Source: Aquisalimonas sp. 2447
GTDB lineage: Bacteria; Pseudomonadota; Gammaproteobacteria; Nitrococcales; Aquisalimonadaceae
Reading direction: 5' to 3'
Assembly: GCF_012044895.1 (NCBI RefSeq)
Contig: NZ_CP050695.1
Coordinates: forward strand, 2,820,501-2,884,500
DNA length: 64,000 nt
Below the pieces are notes generated by a model. The model was given only the letters and a program-made list of their open reading frames with translations. It searched no databases and had not been told where the DNA came from. Shown in pieces: positions 38,840 to 46,158 of the stretch. Numbering within the stretch: the stretch's first letter is position 1; the number at the start of each line of letters is the position of its first letter. Position numbers and translations under genes: made by a program.

Positions 38840-38924
38840 TCAACCCTCCAGAGAACCATTCCGGAAGAGCGCACACTCCCGGGCACAAGCCAAACGGTAG
38901 TTTGCTAACCTTTCAGGAACATTG

Positions 38925-39887
38925 TCAGGTCTCAGCGTCGTCGTGCGGCTTGCCACCCTCACGGACACGCCGAACGGCGTCCGGCGCGTCCAGCGTGACG
39001 AAGTGGCTCACTTCCGACAGCCGCACCACCTCGACATGCGGCCCGCCTTCGGCGGCGCTTGCCTGCATGCTGCGGGGATCGAGCACCCGGTCACGCCCGG
39101 GGACGAGTATGGATGCCGAGCCAAGCCCCTGGAATACATTGGCCTGTCGCGACTCGACCCAGTCTGCGATGTTCAGCAGGTTACGCCGCACCGTCAGCGC
39201 CCGCCGGACATTCCACGGCAGGGCGGTGATCACCCTGCGCTTGCGCGCGTCGTCCAGACTCCCCCACACCCGCCTGTTGAACCGATTGATGGGCCGACGG
39301 CGCCACAAGGGTAGCAGCAGAGGTAACGCCCCGATCACGACCGCAGGAGCCGGCCTCGGCTGACGGGCCTGCGGCAGCACCGGTGCCTCGAGGATGGCCC
39401 GGGCAAATCCGAACAGATCCGGCCGGCGTGCCGCCGCCTCGAGCACCACGGCCCCGCCCCGGGAATGCCCGTGAAGGAGGACAGCCGGGGTGGTCACCAG
39501 ATGCTCCATCACCTGGATCAGCACCTCGGCATCATGCTCGATGGTGCCGACGCCTGCCTCGGGGAATCGGGCCCACGGAGGCTCAGTGACCTGCCGGGGT
39601 CTCAACGCCGGATGGTAATCCCCGTTGCCGAGGAGCACCAGTGCCGCAGAATCCTCGCGATACAGTTCGGTGAAGTAGGCCGGGCTCTCCAGAAAGCCGT
39701 GCACGGCAATCACGGTTTCCCCTGCACCGTCACCGCGCCGGTAGTACACACAACTGGGCCCGACCCTGTAGAGTTCGCCGTCGAACGCTTCCTGCTCCGG
39801 GCCCGGGCCGGTGCGCAACAGTAACCAGGCATACGCCCCACCGGATACAAGGACGCTCAGAACAACCACCAACAGCACCGTCAGCAT
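38925..39887 (-). CDS. Membrane-anchored alpha/beta hydrolase (lipase-like)
   Basis: A 320-residue protein with an N-terminal signal anchor (LTVLLVVVLSVLVSGGAYAW) followed by an alpha/beta-hydrolase domain: VIAVHGFLESPAYF for the oxyanion hole, LLHGHSRGGAVVLEAAARRP with the Ser nucleophile (GHSRG), an acid in VPGRDRVLDP and His in SEVSHFVTLDAP. The ATG at 39887 has GGAGG 6 bases upstream. The product likely acts in the periplasm as an esterase or lipase; substrate unknown. Confidence 0.82.
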   Translation of the reverse strand: MLTVLLVVVLSVLVSGGAYAWLLLRTGPGPEQEAFDGELYRVGPSCVYYRRGDGAGETVIAVHGFLESPAYFTELYREDSAALVLLGNGDYHPALRPRQVTEPPWARFPEAGVGTIEHDAEVLIQVMEHLVTTPAVLLHGHSRGGAVVLEAAARRPDLFGFARAILEAPVLPQARQPRPAPAVVIGALPLLLPLWRRRPINRFNRRVWGSLDDARKRRVITALPWNVRRALTVRRNLLNIADWVESRQANVFQGLGSASILVPGRDRVLDPRSMQASAAEGGPHVEVVRLSEVSHFVTLDAPDAVRRVREGGKPHDDAET

Positions 39888-39991
39888 TCTTTTCCTCCCT
39901 GCAATTGTCTCCGCCACCCAAGGATGGACGGCTGCACGTTCCTCACCCTGTCTGTTGGTGGGTATCATGGTGGCGCGATACGGAGAGCACC

Positions 39992-40360
39992 ATGGCAAAA
40001 CTGTTAATGAATCTGCGCGGGGTTCCCGAGGATGAAGCCGAAGAGGTGAGGGACCTGTTACGCCAGCATGCAGTGGACTACTACGAAACGCCACCCAACC
40101 GCTGGGGGCTCAGCATGGGTGCGATCTGGCTGCGTGAGGTGGACGATTACCCACGTGTGCGCTCATTGCTGGACAACTACCAGCAGCGCCGCCGACAGCA
40201 GGCACGCGCGGAATACGAGGAACAGCGCCGGGCGGGAAACCAGGAAACGTTTGTCTCGCTCTTCCGTCGCGACCCACTCCGGTATCTGCTCTACATGGGG
40301 ATCGTCGGCCTGATACTGTATTTTTCCATCACCCCCTTCCTGGGGCTGATCGGCGACTAG
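39992..40360 (+). CDS. DUF6164 family small membrane protein
   Basis: A 122-residue protein with a soluble N-terminal domain resembling a ferredoxin-like fold (KLLMNLRGVPEDEAEEVRDL, HAVDYYETPPNRWGLSMGAI), a charged helix and a C-terminal membrane helix (LLYMGIVGLILYFSITPFLG). This arrangement is DUF6164; function unknown. GGAG lies 6 bases upstream of the ATG. It diverges from the hydrolase and ends at a bidirectional terminator. Confidence 0.72.
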   Translation: MAKLLMNLRGVPEDEAEEVRDLLRQHAVDYYETPPNRWGLSMGAIWLREVDDYPRVRSLLDNYQQRRRQQARAEYEEQRRAGNQETFVSLFRRDPLRYLLYMGIVGLILYFSITPFLGLIGD

Positions 40361-40376
40361 TAGTGTCCCTTTACAC

Positions 40377-40408
40377 AAAAAAAACGCCACCCGAAGGTGG
40401 CGTTTTTT
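40377..40408. terminator. Bidirectional intrinsic terminator
   Basis: ACGCCACC and GGTGGCGT form an 8-bp stem around CGAA, with A-run before and T-run after, so it can terminate both the plus-strand DUF6164 gene and the minus-strand phasin gene. Confidence 0.93.
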
Positions 40409-40426
40409 CGTAACCGGAATCCGGGC

Positions 40427-40792
40427 TTACTTGCTCTGCCCGGCGGCCTTGGAGACGTTCTGGGCACTTTCCTGGGCAACCTTCTGTGCGTTCTGCGCGA
40501 AGGCCTGGTTCAGGGAAACCACCTTCTCGGCGTCGCCCTTCATACGCTCGCCCAGATCCTTGGCAACTTTCTGCTGGTTCTCGACATAGGCGCGGACGTC
40601 GGACGGATCCTTCACGTCCAGGGCAGCGCGGGCCTGCTGCACGCCGGTCTCGGCGTAGGCCTTGGCGGCCTCGAACTGCAGGTTCGCGAGCTGCTCGACA
40701 TGATCCAGCACCATGCTGGCGTAGGTGCGCGCCGGGGCGCCGAAGGTGCTGTCGAACTGCTTCTGCATCTGGGTCACGGTTTCATTGCTCAT
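40427..40792 (-). CDS. Phasin family protein
   Basis: A 121-residue, almost entirely helical protein (NETVTQMQKQFDSTFGAPAR, VLDHVEQLANLQFEAAKAYA, VQQARAALDVKDPSDVRAYV) of the phasin_2 type. Phasins coat polyhydroxyalkanoate granules and control their size. An AGGAGG sequence lies just upstream of the ATG. The frame is open upstream through the neighbouring gene but without coding character. The PHA synthase is 3.4 kb away. Confidence 0.9.
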   Translation of the reverse strand: MSNETVTQMQKQFDSTFGAPARTYASMVLDHVEQLANLQFEAAKAYAETGVQQARAALDVKDPSDVRAYVENQQKVAKDLGERMKGDAEKVVSLNQAFAQNAQKVAQESAQNVSKAAGQSK

Positions 40793-40925
40793 GATCAACC
40801 TCCTCTGGATTCGTTGGATCTGCAAAGGCCCTCTGCCTTTGTTGCGATGCAATATAGCAAAGCAATTGCGGCAGCGCAACATCCAGGAATCCGGTCGTAG
40901 AGGCGGTCCTAGTGTCCCGAAACGA

Positions 40926-40952
40926 AAAAGGCCGGTCCTGGACCGGCCTTCA
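40926..40952 (-). terminator. Intrinsic terminator of the repeat-protein gene
   Basis: AAGGCCGGTC and GACCGGCCTT are complementary arms; on the minus strand the hairpin is followed by TTTTT. It lies downstream of the gene ending at 40983 and separates it from the phasin gene. Confidence 0.8.
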
Positions 40953-40982
40953 AGGAAAAGAGGGACACGCCCTGCAACGCTG

Positions 40983-41690
40983 TCACTGCATGCCGGGGCT
41001 ACCCCCCGGAGCAGTGTCGCCGGCACCGGGGCTTTGCTGCTGCTCACCGATCTGCCCGGGCTGTTCGCCCGCGCCAGGCGCCTGCTGCTGGGCTCCCGGT
41101 TGCTGACCCTGCTGAGCTGGCGCTGCTCCGGACTGCCCGGGAGTCGCCGCCTGTTGACCCGGAGCCTGACCCTGCTGACCCGGAGCCTGACCCTGCTGAC
41201 CCGGGGCCTCGCGCTGCTGGCCAGGGGCCGCACCCTGTTGACCCGGTGTCTGGCCTTGCTGACCGGGAGCCTGTCCCTGTTGCCCCGGAGCCTGCCCTTG
41301 CTGTCCCGGGGCGCCGTCCTGCCCTGGCGCGGCAGGTTGCTGCCCCTGGGTTCCACCGGGCTGACCGACGCCGGCACGGGCATCGGCACCGCCACCCTCG
41401 ACACCCAGGCCGGAACGGGACTGGTGCGGGTCTTCACCTGCCTGCTGTTGCTGGCGAATGCGCTCCCGAACCGGGGGGCCCTGATCGATTTCGCCGCCGC
41501 CGGGCTGGCCGGCGCCCGGCTGTTGCGGGCCACCCATGCCCGGCTGACCCTGCCCCGCGCCGGTGGCACGATCTGCGGCCGACCCCGTACCCGGCGCCGC
41601 GCCGCCGGCCCCGGGCCCGTCCAGGGCGATCAACGCCACCGGGAACGCGAAGGCAAGCATCGCGCAGGCTGTCTTCAATCCTGTCCTCAT
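40983..41690 (-). CDS. Exported Gln/Gly/Pro-rich repeat protein
   Basis: A 235-residue low-complexity protein. A signal-like helix (TACAMLAFAFPVALIALDG) is followed by a Gly/Gln/Pro-rich tail with about ten copies of a 7-residue unit of the type QAPGQQG in the centre (residues ~120-190). A short charged region (PPVRERIRQQQQAGEDPHQS) separates the two parts. There is no Cys after the signal. The composition predicts an unstructured, extracytoplasmic polymer-like protein; no known family is recognised. The DNA is correspondingly repetitive. Confidence 0.7.
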   Translation of the reverse strand: MRTGLKTACAMLAFAFPVALIALDGPGAGGAAPGTGSAADRATGAGQGQPGMGGPQQPGAGQPGGGEIDQGPPVRERIRQQQQAGEDPHQSRSGLGVEGGGADARAGVGQPGGTQGQQPAAPGQDGAPGQQGQAPGQQGQAPGQQGQTPGQQGAAPGQQREAPGQQGQAPGQQGQAPGQQAATPGQSGAAPAQQGQQPGAQQQAPGAGEQPGQIGEQQQSPGAGDTAPGGSPGMQ

Positions 41691-41789
41691 AACGTACTCC
41701 TGGATTGCCTACGGCACTGAAAGGCCGCCTGATAAACGGACTGCCGCTATGTGTGACACTGCTGAATAATGCGTGTTCCCCACAGCGTA

Positions 41790-42251
41790 TCAACGCTGTT
41801 CCGGCGGATCACCACGCCGGTATTCGCCCTCGATCGCCTCGCGACCCTGTGCCGGCCGATCGGACGTCTGCCCCTGCACCGGCCCGTACTGGACATGCAC
41901 GCGACGCATCAGTGCATGGATTATCAGCCGCCGCGTTGCCGGAATCAGACAGGCGAACCCGATCACGTCCGTCGCGAACCCGGGAGTCAGCAACATGACG
42001 CCGCCCACCCCGAGAGCAAGCCCCTCGAGCATCTCCACCGCCGGAACGGCACCCCGGTCGAGGTTGATGCGTGCTCGCTGCAGTGTCTGCAGGCCCTGAT
42101 GGCGCAGCAGGGCGCCCCCGATGACGGCAGTCAACACACACAGGCCAATGGTAGCCAGCGCGCCAATGACCTGACCGACCTCGATCAGGATGAACAGCTC
42201 GACCAGAGGAACAACGATCAGCAGTAGCAGCAGTAGCAGCAGTACGGGCAC
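41790..42251 (-). CDS. fxsA: FxsA family membrane protein
   Basis: A 153-residue inner membrane protein. VPLVELFILIEVGQVIGALA and GLCVLTAVIGGALLRHQGLQ, then PAVEMLEGLALGVGGVMLLT PGFATDVIGF, are FxsA signatures. FxsA overproduction in E. coli relieves phage T7 exclusion by the F plasmid. The GTG at 42251 places the first helix at the N-terminus with a GAGGTG just upstream; the frame stays open to 42326. The poly-Leu start is encoded by a (CAG/TAG)-like repeat, CAGCAGTAGCAGCAGTAGCA on the plus strand. Confidence 0.82.
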   Translation of the reverse strand: MPVLLLLLLLLIVVPLVELFILIEVGQVIGALATIGLCVLTAVIGGALLRHQGLQTLQRARINLDRGAVPAVEMLEGLALGVGGVMLLTPGFATDVIGFACLIPATRRLIIHALMRRVHVQYGPVQGQTSDRPAQGREAIEGEYRRGDPPEQR

Positions 42252-42348
42252 GGCACACCTCGGCGCGTTCTGGGCAAGTGAAGGCAACACTGAGAGCGGA
42301 ATGGCGACGACGACGGCCGATTGCAACCCCCGGGGGTCGTTTCCTGCG

Positions 42349-42714
42349 TCAGTGGACGTGCTCCGGCTCGGAGGTCAGGCGCAGCTTCCAGTCGCCGCCG
42401 TGGGCCCGCGCGCACTCCTCCTCACTGTCAAAGTCCACATGCTGGCGGATGTCGCTTACCGTTACGCCGGCCGCCTCCAGCGCCTCCTCGGTGAGATGAT
42501 TCAGGTATGCCTCGTGCCCCGCCCGCAACGCCTCGGCAAGGTGGCGATTACTGTCGAACACCCAGACCACATGGATGTTCGTGGTGACTTCGCCATACTC
42601 CATGACGTGGGTCACCCACTGGAACCCGGGGATTTCCCCGCGGGCCGCTTCACACGCCCGGCCCAGTGTGGCGTTGAGTTCATGCTCCAGGTTCTTGCGT
42701 TCCGACTCGTTCAT
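42349..42714 (-). CDS. Conserved hypothetical protein
   Basis: A 121-residue, soluble, acidic protein (LEHELNATLGRACEAARGEI, FQWVTHVMEYGEVTTNIHVV, WVFDSNRHLAEALRAGHEAY). The C-terminus DFDSEEECARAHGGDWKLRL looks like a conserved ending. No signal peptide or membrane segment. I do not recognise the family. The ATG overlaps the stop of a short upstream frame (ATGA), suggesting coupling with it. Confidence 0.65.
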   Translation of the reverse strand: MNESERKNLEHELNATLGRACEAARGEIPGFQWVTHVMEYGEVTTNIHVVWVFDSNRHLAEALRAGHEAYLNHLTEEALEAAGVTVSDIRQHVDFDSEEECARAHGGDWKLRLTSEPEHVH

Positions 42715-42845
42715 TCCTCAGGGTCCACGGTAATGCCGCTGTCGGCACAGAATGAGTGCAGATCGTCGATCACTCGCTCCGGCAACGTCAACGTCATCGA
42801 TACACCCTCGCCATAGCCGACGTGATCGATCCGGGCATCATGCAC
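42711..42845 (-). CDS. Small ORF, possibly the detached C-terminus of the upstream gene
   Basis: Starting at GTG 42845 the frame encodes 44 residues: HDARIDHVGYGEGVSMTLTL then PERVIDDLHSFCADSGITVD. It ends by overlapping the next ATG (ATGA). The frame is the same as that of the 168-residue protein ending at TGA 42897, and is open between the two, so it could be that protein's C-terminus cut off by a nonsense codon, or an independent small gene starting at this GTG or at the ATG at 42797. Confidence 0.45.
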   Translation of the reverse strand: MHDARIDHVGYGEGVSMTLTLPERVIDDLHSFCADSGITVDPEE

Positions 42846-42896
42846 CTCGCTCCAGTATTGAGGATGGGACGCCCGGCGGCGGGCACCGGATAGCCG

Positions 42897-43403
42897 TCAC
42901 CCGTCGTTGGGCGCATTGGCCGTGGGGGACAGGCCGTACTCTTCCACGCCGAAGCGTTCCTCATCGCGACGCAGCCCAAGCCAGACCCGGTCGCCCGCCT
43001 CGGCCAGCACCTCATCCACGGCATCGGCCGGCAGGAACAGCACCTGCTGCTCCACCCCGGCCGCCGCTTCGACGGTCGCCCGCCAGTCGCCATCCTGGCG
43101 GGGATCGCACCCTGGCGCGAACACGGGTGCTGGCGCTTCTCCACCAATCCCGTTACTGACCAGGCACAGGCCGTCGCCGATACACACCTGCAGGCCCGCG
43201 GGGACTGCGTCCAGCGCCAGATGCTCGCGCGGCGGCAGTTCGCCCCGGGGCGGTTTCGGCGCTTCGGGGTGACGAAAGCGTGCCTCCAGCATCTGATCCG
43301 CCGTCGGTTCATGCTGGCTGCACTGGCTCGCATGGGCCAGCAGCGCGCGCACACGCTCCGCGTCAAAATCAAGCCAGTTCCATTCCTGCGCGGTGGCCGT
43401 CAT
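42897..43403 (-). CDS. Hypothetical protein
   Basis: A 168-residue acidic, soluble protein beginning TATAQEWNWLDFDAERVRAL, with a Pro-rich stretch (FRHPEAPKPPRGELPPREHL) and a C-terminal region LFLPADAVDEVLAEAGDRVW followed by GLRRDEERFGVEEYGLSP. No family is recognised. The TGA at its end is followed in frame by about 61 further sense codons. It is on the strand opposite to the riboswitch-controlled gene and diverges from it. Confidence 0.6.
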   Translation of the reverse strand: MTATAQEWNWLDFDAERVRALLAHASQCSQHEPTADQMLEARFRHPEAPKPPRGELPPREHLALDAVPAGLQVCIGDGLCLVSNGIGGEAPAPVFAPGCDPRQDGDWRATVEAAAGVEQQVLFLPADAVDEVLAEAGDRVWLGLRRDEERFGVEEYGLSPTANAPNDG

Positions 43404-43494
43404 TGATCCGCCCCGTCGTCAAAAGGCCTCAAAGTGTAACAACTCGCCGGCGGGGTTGCACCGACCCAATCCACCCTATATCTTGGGTTTCGTC

Positions 43495-43704
43495 TTCACA
43501 GAGACTCAACATGCTGAGTCCAGCGGGGAACACCGGTGAGAATCCGGGGCTGTCGCGCAACGGTATGGCGAATGTACTCGCCGAGCCCGATCACCGCCGA
43601 AGACGTCACGGGAGCCTCGCGCCAAGGTTCCGCGGTACTGGTGCACCCACCACCCGCCAACCCCGCGACGGCTTCTCACCCACGGATGATCACGGGAGAA
43701 GCCC
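43495..43704 (+). ncRNA. Cobalamin (B12) riboswitch with SD-sequestering hairpin
   Basis: The core reads GCGGGGAACACCGGTGAGAA then TCCGGGGCTGTCGCGCAACGG, matching the B12-riboswitch consensus GGGAA...GGTG..AATCC...GCTG.C.CGCAAC.GT in the sense direction. GCCGAGCCCGATCACCGCCG follows, as expected for the 3' part of the core. At the end, GGCTTCTC (43670-43677) pairs with GAGAAGCC (43696-43703), a hairpin that hides the ribosome binding site GGGAG just before the ATG at 43705. This predicts translational OFF control by adenosyl- or another cobalamin. Confidence 0.85.
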
Positions 43705-44136
43705 ATGAATACTGCGAGCCTGCATACTGCCCACACTACGCGGCCGCCCGGAGCACCACTGGAAACCCTGGTGCTGCGCGGCCGTCTGACGCCGGCCTTG
43801 CGTCGGCTACTGGCAGGCCTGGGCGTGCACATGGAACCTGTACGCTGGAGCGGATTCGTCGGCCCGGAACTCGAGCACCTGCACGGCACTACGACCACAC
43901 CGGCGCCGGAATGGCTGGATCCGGATACCGCCGAGGACCTGCTACAGGTGCTCAGGGAAATGGAAGCCCGCCGCAAGGCACCTGAGTGGGCGCGGCAGTG
44001 GCTGGTCAGTCACCGGGCCGGCACTTTGCTGAATGGCGACGGCTCGCTGGAAGTGCCCGACGCCCTGCCGCTGGACCAGCTTCTGGGCCTGCCCAGCGCA
44101 AGGCGCGGTGCAATCCGATCAGCGGCGAGACGCTGA
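43705..44136 (+). CDS. Uncharacterised protein under a cobalamin riboswitch
   Basis: A 143-residue protein that I cannot place in a family. It starts NTASLHTAHTTRPPGAPLET and includes LRGRLTPALRRLLAGLGVHM, PEWLDPDTAEDLLQVLREME and LEVPDALPLDQLLGLPSARR. It is probably soluble, Arg- and Leu-rich, with no signal peptide, membrane helix or Cys residues. The upstream riboswitch implies a job in cobalamin synthesis, uptake or a B12-sparing reaction, but the sequence lacks motifs of known Cob/Cbi/Btu proteins. It stands alone: the next gene (phaC) is convergent. Confidence 0.7.
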   Translation: MNTASLHTAHTTRPPGAPLETLVLRGRLTPALRRLLAGLGVHMEPVRWSGFVGPELEHLHGTTTTPAPEWLDPDTAEDLLQVLREMEARRKAPEWARQWLVSHRAGTLLNGDGSLEVPDALPLDQLLGLPSARRGAIRSAARR

Positions 44137-44225
44137 ACGGCTGACAGCCTCTGGCTCTGTAGCCCCCGGGAGCCCACCTCAGCGGGCAGAGGCCAGATCG
44201 CTGCCCCGGAGCCTGCGCTCCGGGA

Positions 44226-45980
44226 TCACTTCTGGTGCACGTACTTGCCGGGGGCTGGATACAGGGGCGCGTACCCCGCCGCGGCCGCACCCATCTCCGG
44301 CGGCTTCACCTTGTTGCCCGAGCGTGCCTGCAACCACGACAGCCACTCGGGCCACCAGGAGCCCTCCTGGACCGGCGTCTGCTCCATGAAGTCGTCGGTC
44401 TGGAGCATCAGCTCGTCGGGCTGGTGGGTATGCACGCGGTAACGGCGGCGCGGATGATCCGGCGGGCTGACGATGCCGGCGTTGTGCCCGCCGTTGGTGA
44501 GCAGGAAGGTCACCGGACTGCGGGCCATGCGATTGATCTTGTAGACCGATGGCCACGGCGCCACGTGGTCCTTCTCGGTGCCCACCACGAAGAACGGCAC
44601 CTTGACGTCGGAGAGGTGCACCGCGTCGTCATCCACTGCGAAGACGCCATCGGCAAATTCATTGTCCAGATACAGCCGCTGCAGGTACTCGCTGTGCATG
44701 CGGTAAGGCAGCCGGGTGGCATCGGCGTTCCAGGCCATCAAGTCGTTCATGGCGTAGCGCTCGCCCTGGAGGTACTGCCGCACGGAGGTGGACCAGATCA
44801 GATCCTGTGAGCGCAGAAGCTGGAACGCGCCGGCCATGCGCCGACCATCCAGATAGCCGGTCTCCCACATGATGTCGTCGAGGAACGTGACCTGGCTGTC
44901 GTCGATGAACAGGCCCAGCTCGCCGGGTTCGGAGAAATCCGCCTGGGCGGCGAAAAGGGTCAGGCTGGCGAGGCGCTCATCCTTTTTCCGCGCCATGGCG
45001 GCGGCTGCGATCATCAGCAGCGTCCCACCGAGGCAATAGCCGACACCGTGCACCGGCTTTTCCGGGACGATGGCATTGATCGCCTCCAGCGCGGCCATGA
45101 CCCCGGAGCGACGGTAGTCGTCCAGTGACAGGTCACGGTCACCCTGATCCGGATTCTTCCAGGAGATGGCGAACACCGTATAACCTTGCCCCACCAGGTA
45201 ACGTACCAGGGAATTCTCCGGGCTGAGATCGAGAATGTAGTACTTCATGATCCACGCCGGGACAATCAGCACAGGCTCCGGGTGCACCCGCGCCGTTGCG
45301 GGCTCGTACTGGATCAGCTCCATGAGCCGGTTGCGATACACCACCTTGCCGGGCGTCACGGCGACGTTGTTGCCAGGGACATAGTCCCCGGCCCCCGTGG
45401 GCGCCGCGCCGCTGATGCTGCGCTGGACGTCTTCCCAGAAGTAGCGGGCGCCGCGTGTGAGATTGGCGCCGCCCTCGTCCATGGTCTGGCGGAGCAACTC
45501 GGGGTTGGTCAGCAGGTAATTGCTGGGCGAGATCATGTCCAGGACCTGGCGCCCGAGGAAGTTCACTACCTCCTCGTGATGGGGCGTCACGCCGCGCACG
45601 CCGGTGGTTGCGTTGTGCCACCACTGCTGCGTCAGCAGAAACGACTGGTACACGAGGTTGAACGGCCACTGCTGCCACTCCTCCGCCGCGAACCGCCGAT
45701 CATTGGGAAGTGGGTCAATGCAGGGCGTGGCACCGGCCTCCTGGCAGTGTACCGAGTATTGGGCGAACCGACCGGCCTTGCGCAGAACCTTGTCCAGCAA
45801 CTGCATTTGCTTGCCAGGCGAGCTCGCCAGGTGCACCGCCCAGTCCAGGTAGGCGAGCTGCAGCGCAGCGGGCGACAGCCCCATGGTCGCCCTGCCGATG
45901 GCCACCCGCACCATGCGGTCCAGCGGTGACGGCGGATCTGGCGGGTTGATGTCATGCTGTGGAACTGTAGCCCGGGACAT
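44226..45980 (-). CDS. phaC: Poly(3-hydroxyalkanoate) synthase (class I-like)
   Basis: A 584-residue PHA synthase that polymerises hydroxyacyl-CoA. The N-terminal PhaC_N domain (NDRRFAAEEWQQWPFNLVYQ) precedes the alpha/beta-hydrolase domain with the lipase-like box GVGYCLGGTLL (catalytic Cys), the Asp region VVGTEKDHVAPWPSVYKI and the His in TNGGHNAGIVSPP. The length fits class I. The ATG at 45980 has GGAG 6 bases upstream. A perfect FNR box lies between it and the divergent universal stress gene; the phasin is nearby, so granule formation is likely in this organism. Confidence 0.94.
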   Translation of the reverse strand: MSRATVPQHDINPPDPPSPLDRMVRVAIGRATMGLSPAALQLAYLDWAVHLASSPGKQMQLLDKVLRKAGRFAQYSVHCQEAGATPCIDPLPNDRRFAAEEWQQWPFNLVYQSFLLTQQWWHNATTGVRGVTPHHEEVVNFLGRQVLDMISPSNYLLTNPELLRQTMDEGGANLTRGARYFWEDVQRSISGAAPTGAGDYVPGNNVAVTPGKVVYRNRLMELIQYEPATARVHPEPVLIVPAWIMKYYILDLSPENSLVRYLVGQGYTVFAISWKNPDQGDRDLSLDDYRRSGVMAALEAINAIVPEKPVHGVGYCLGGTLLMIAAAAMARKKDERLASLTLFAAQADFSEPGELGLFIDDSQVTFLDDIMWETGYLDGRRMAGAFQLLRSQDLIWSTSVRQYLQGERYAMNDLMAWNADATRLPYRMHSEYLQRLYLDNEFADGVFAVDDDAVHLSDVKVPFFVVGTEKDHVAPWPSVYKINRMARSPVTFLLTNGGHNAGIVSPPDHPRRRYRVHTHQPDELMLQTDDFMEQTPVQEGSWWPEWLSWLQARSGNKVKPPEMGAAAAGYAPLYPAPGKYVHQK

Positions 45981-46064
45981 TCGCTGCTCCTGGTTCAACG
46001 CGAACCCAAATGAAAAGAGTGGCTTGATCACCTTCCATTACAAGGAAAAAACCGGGGGCTTCTG

Positions 46065-46078
46065 TTGATCCGGATCAA
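46065..46078. promoter_or_regulatory. FNR/Anr box between phaC and usp
   Basis: TTGATCCGGATCAA is a perfect match to the FNR consensus TTGATnnnnATCAA and a perfect palindrome. It is centred 92 bp upstream of the phaC ATG and 88 bp upstream of the usp ATG, so it can control either of the divergent promoters. No clear -10 element could be fixed. Confidence 0.75.
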
Positions 46079-46158
46079 GAGTAAGCGGATCGGTCTACGG
46101 CAAAGTAAGTAGTCAGGTACAACCTGACCATACTGAAGAATAAAAGAGGAGTGTCGCC

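Noticed and set aside
41150-41330. Regular short DNA repeats that could suggest a CRISPR array
   Set aside because: Unit length is 21 bp, there are no unique spacers, and the repeats encode a 7-residue protein repeat in frame; no cas genes are nearby.
40427-41569. A 380-codon minus-strand frame joining the phasin to upstream sequence
   Set aside because: A strong ribosome binding site and the phasin N-terminus fix the start at 40792; the upstream part is non-coding frame of the repeat gene.
40725-41720. A 331-codon plus-strand frame opposite the repeat protein, rich in Leu and Arg
   Set aside because: It is the complement of the Gln/Gly/Pro repeats; the minus-strand version has a signal peptide and its own terminator.
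42215-42245. CAG/TAG microsatellite
   Set aside because: It encodes the poly-Leu start of FxsA; a hydrophobic helix explains it, although slippage there is possible.
44006-44290. Minus-strand frame at the end of phaC as a possible extra gene
   Set aside because: It overlaps the riboswitch gene and the phaC terminus in a shadow frame with no features of its own.
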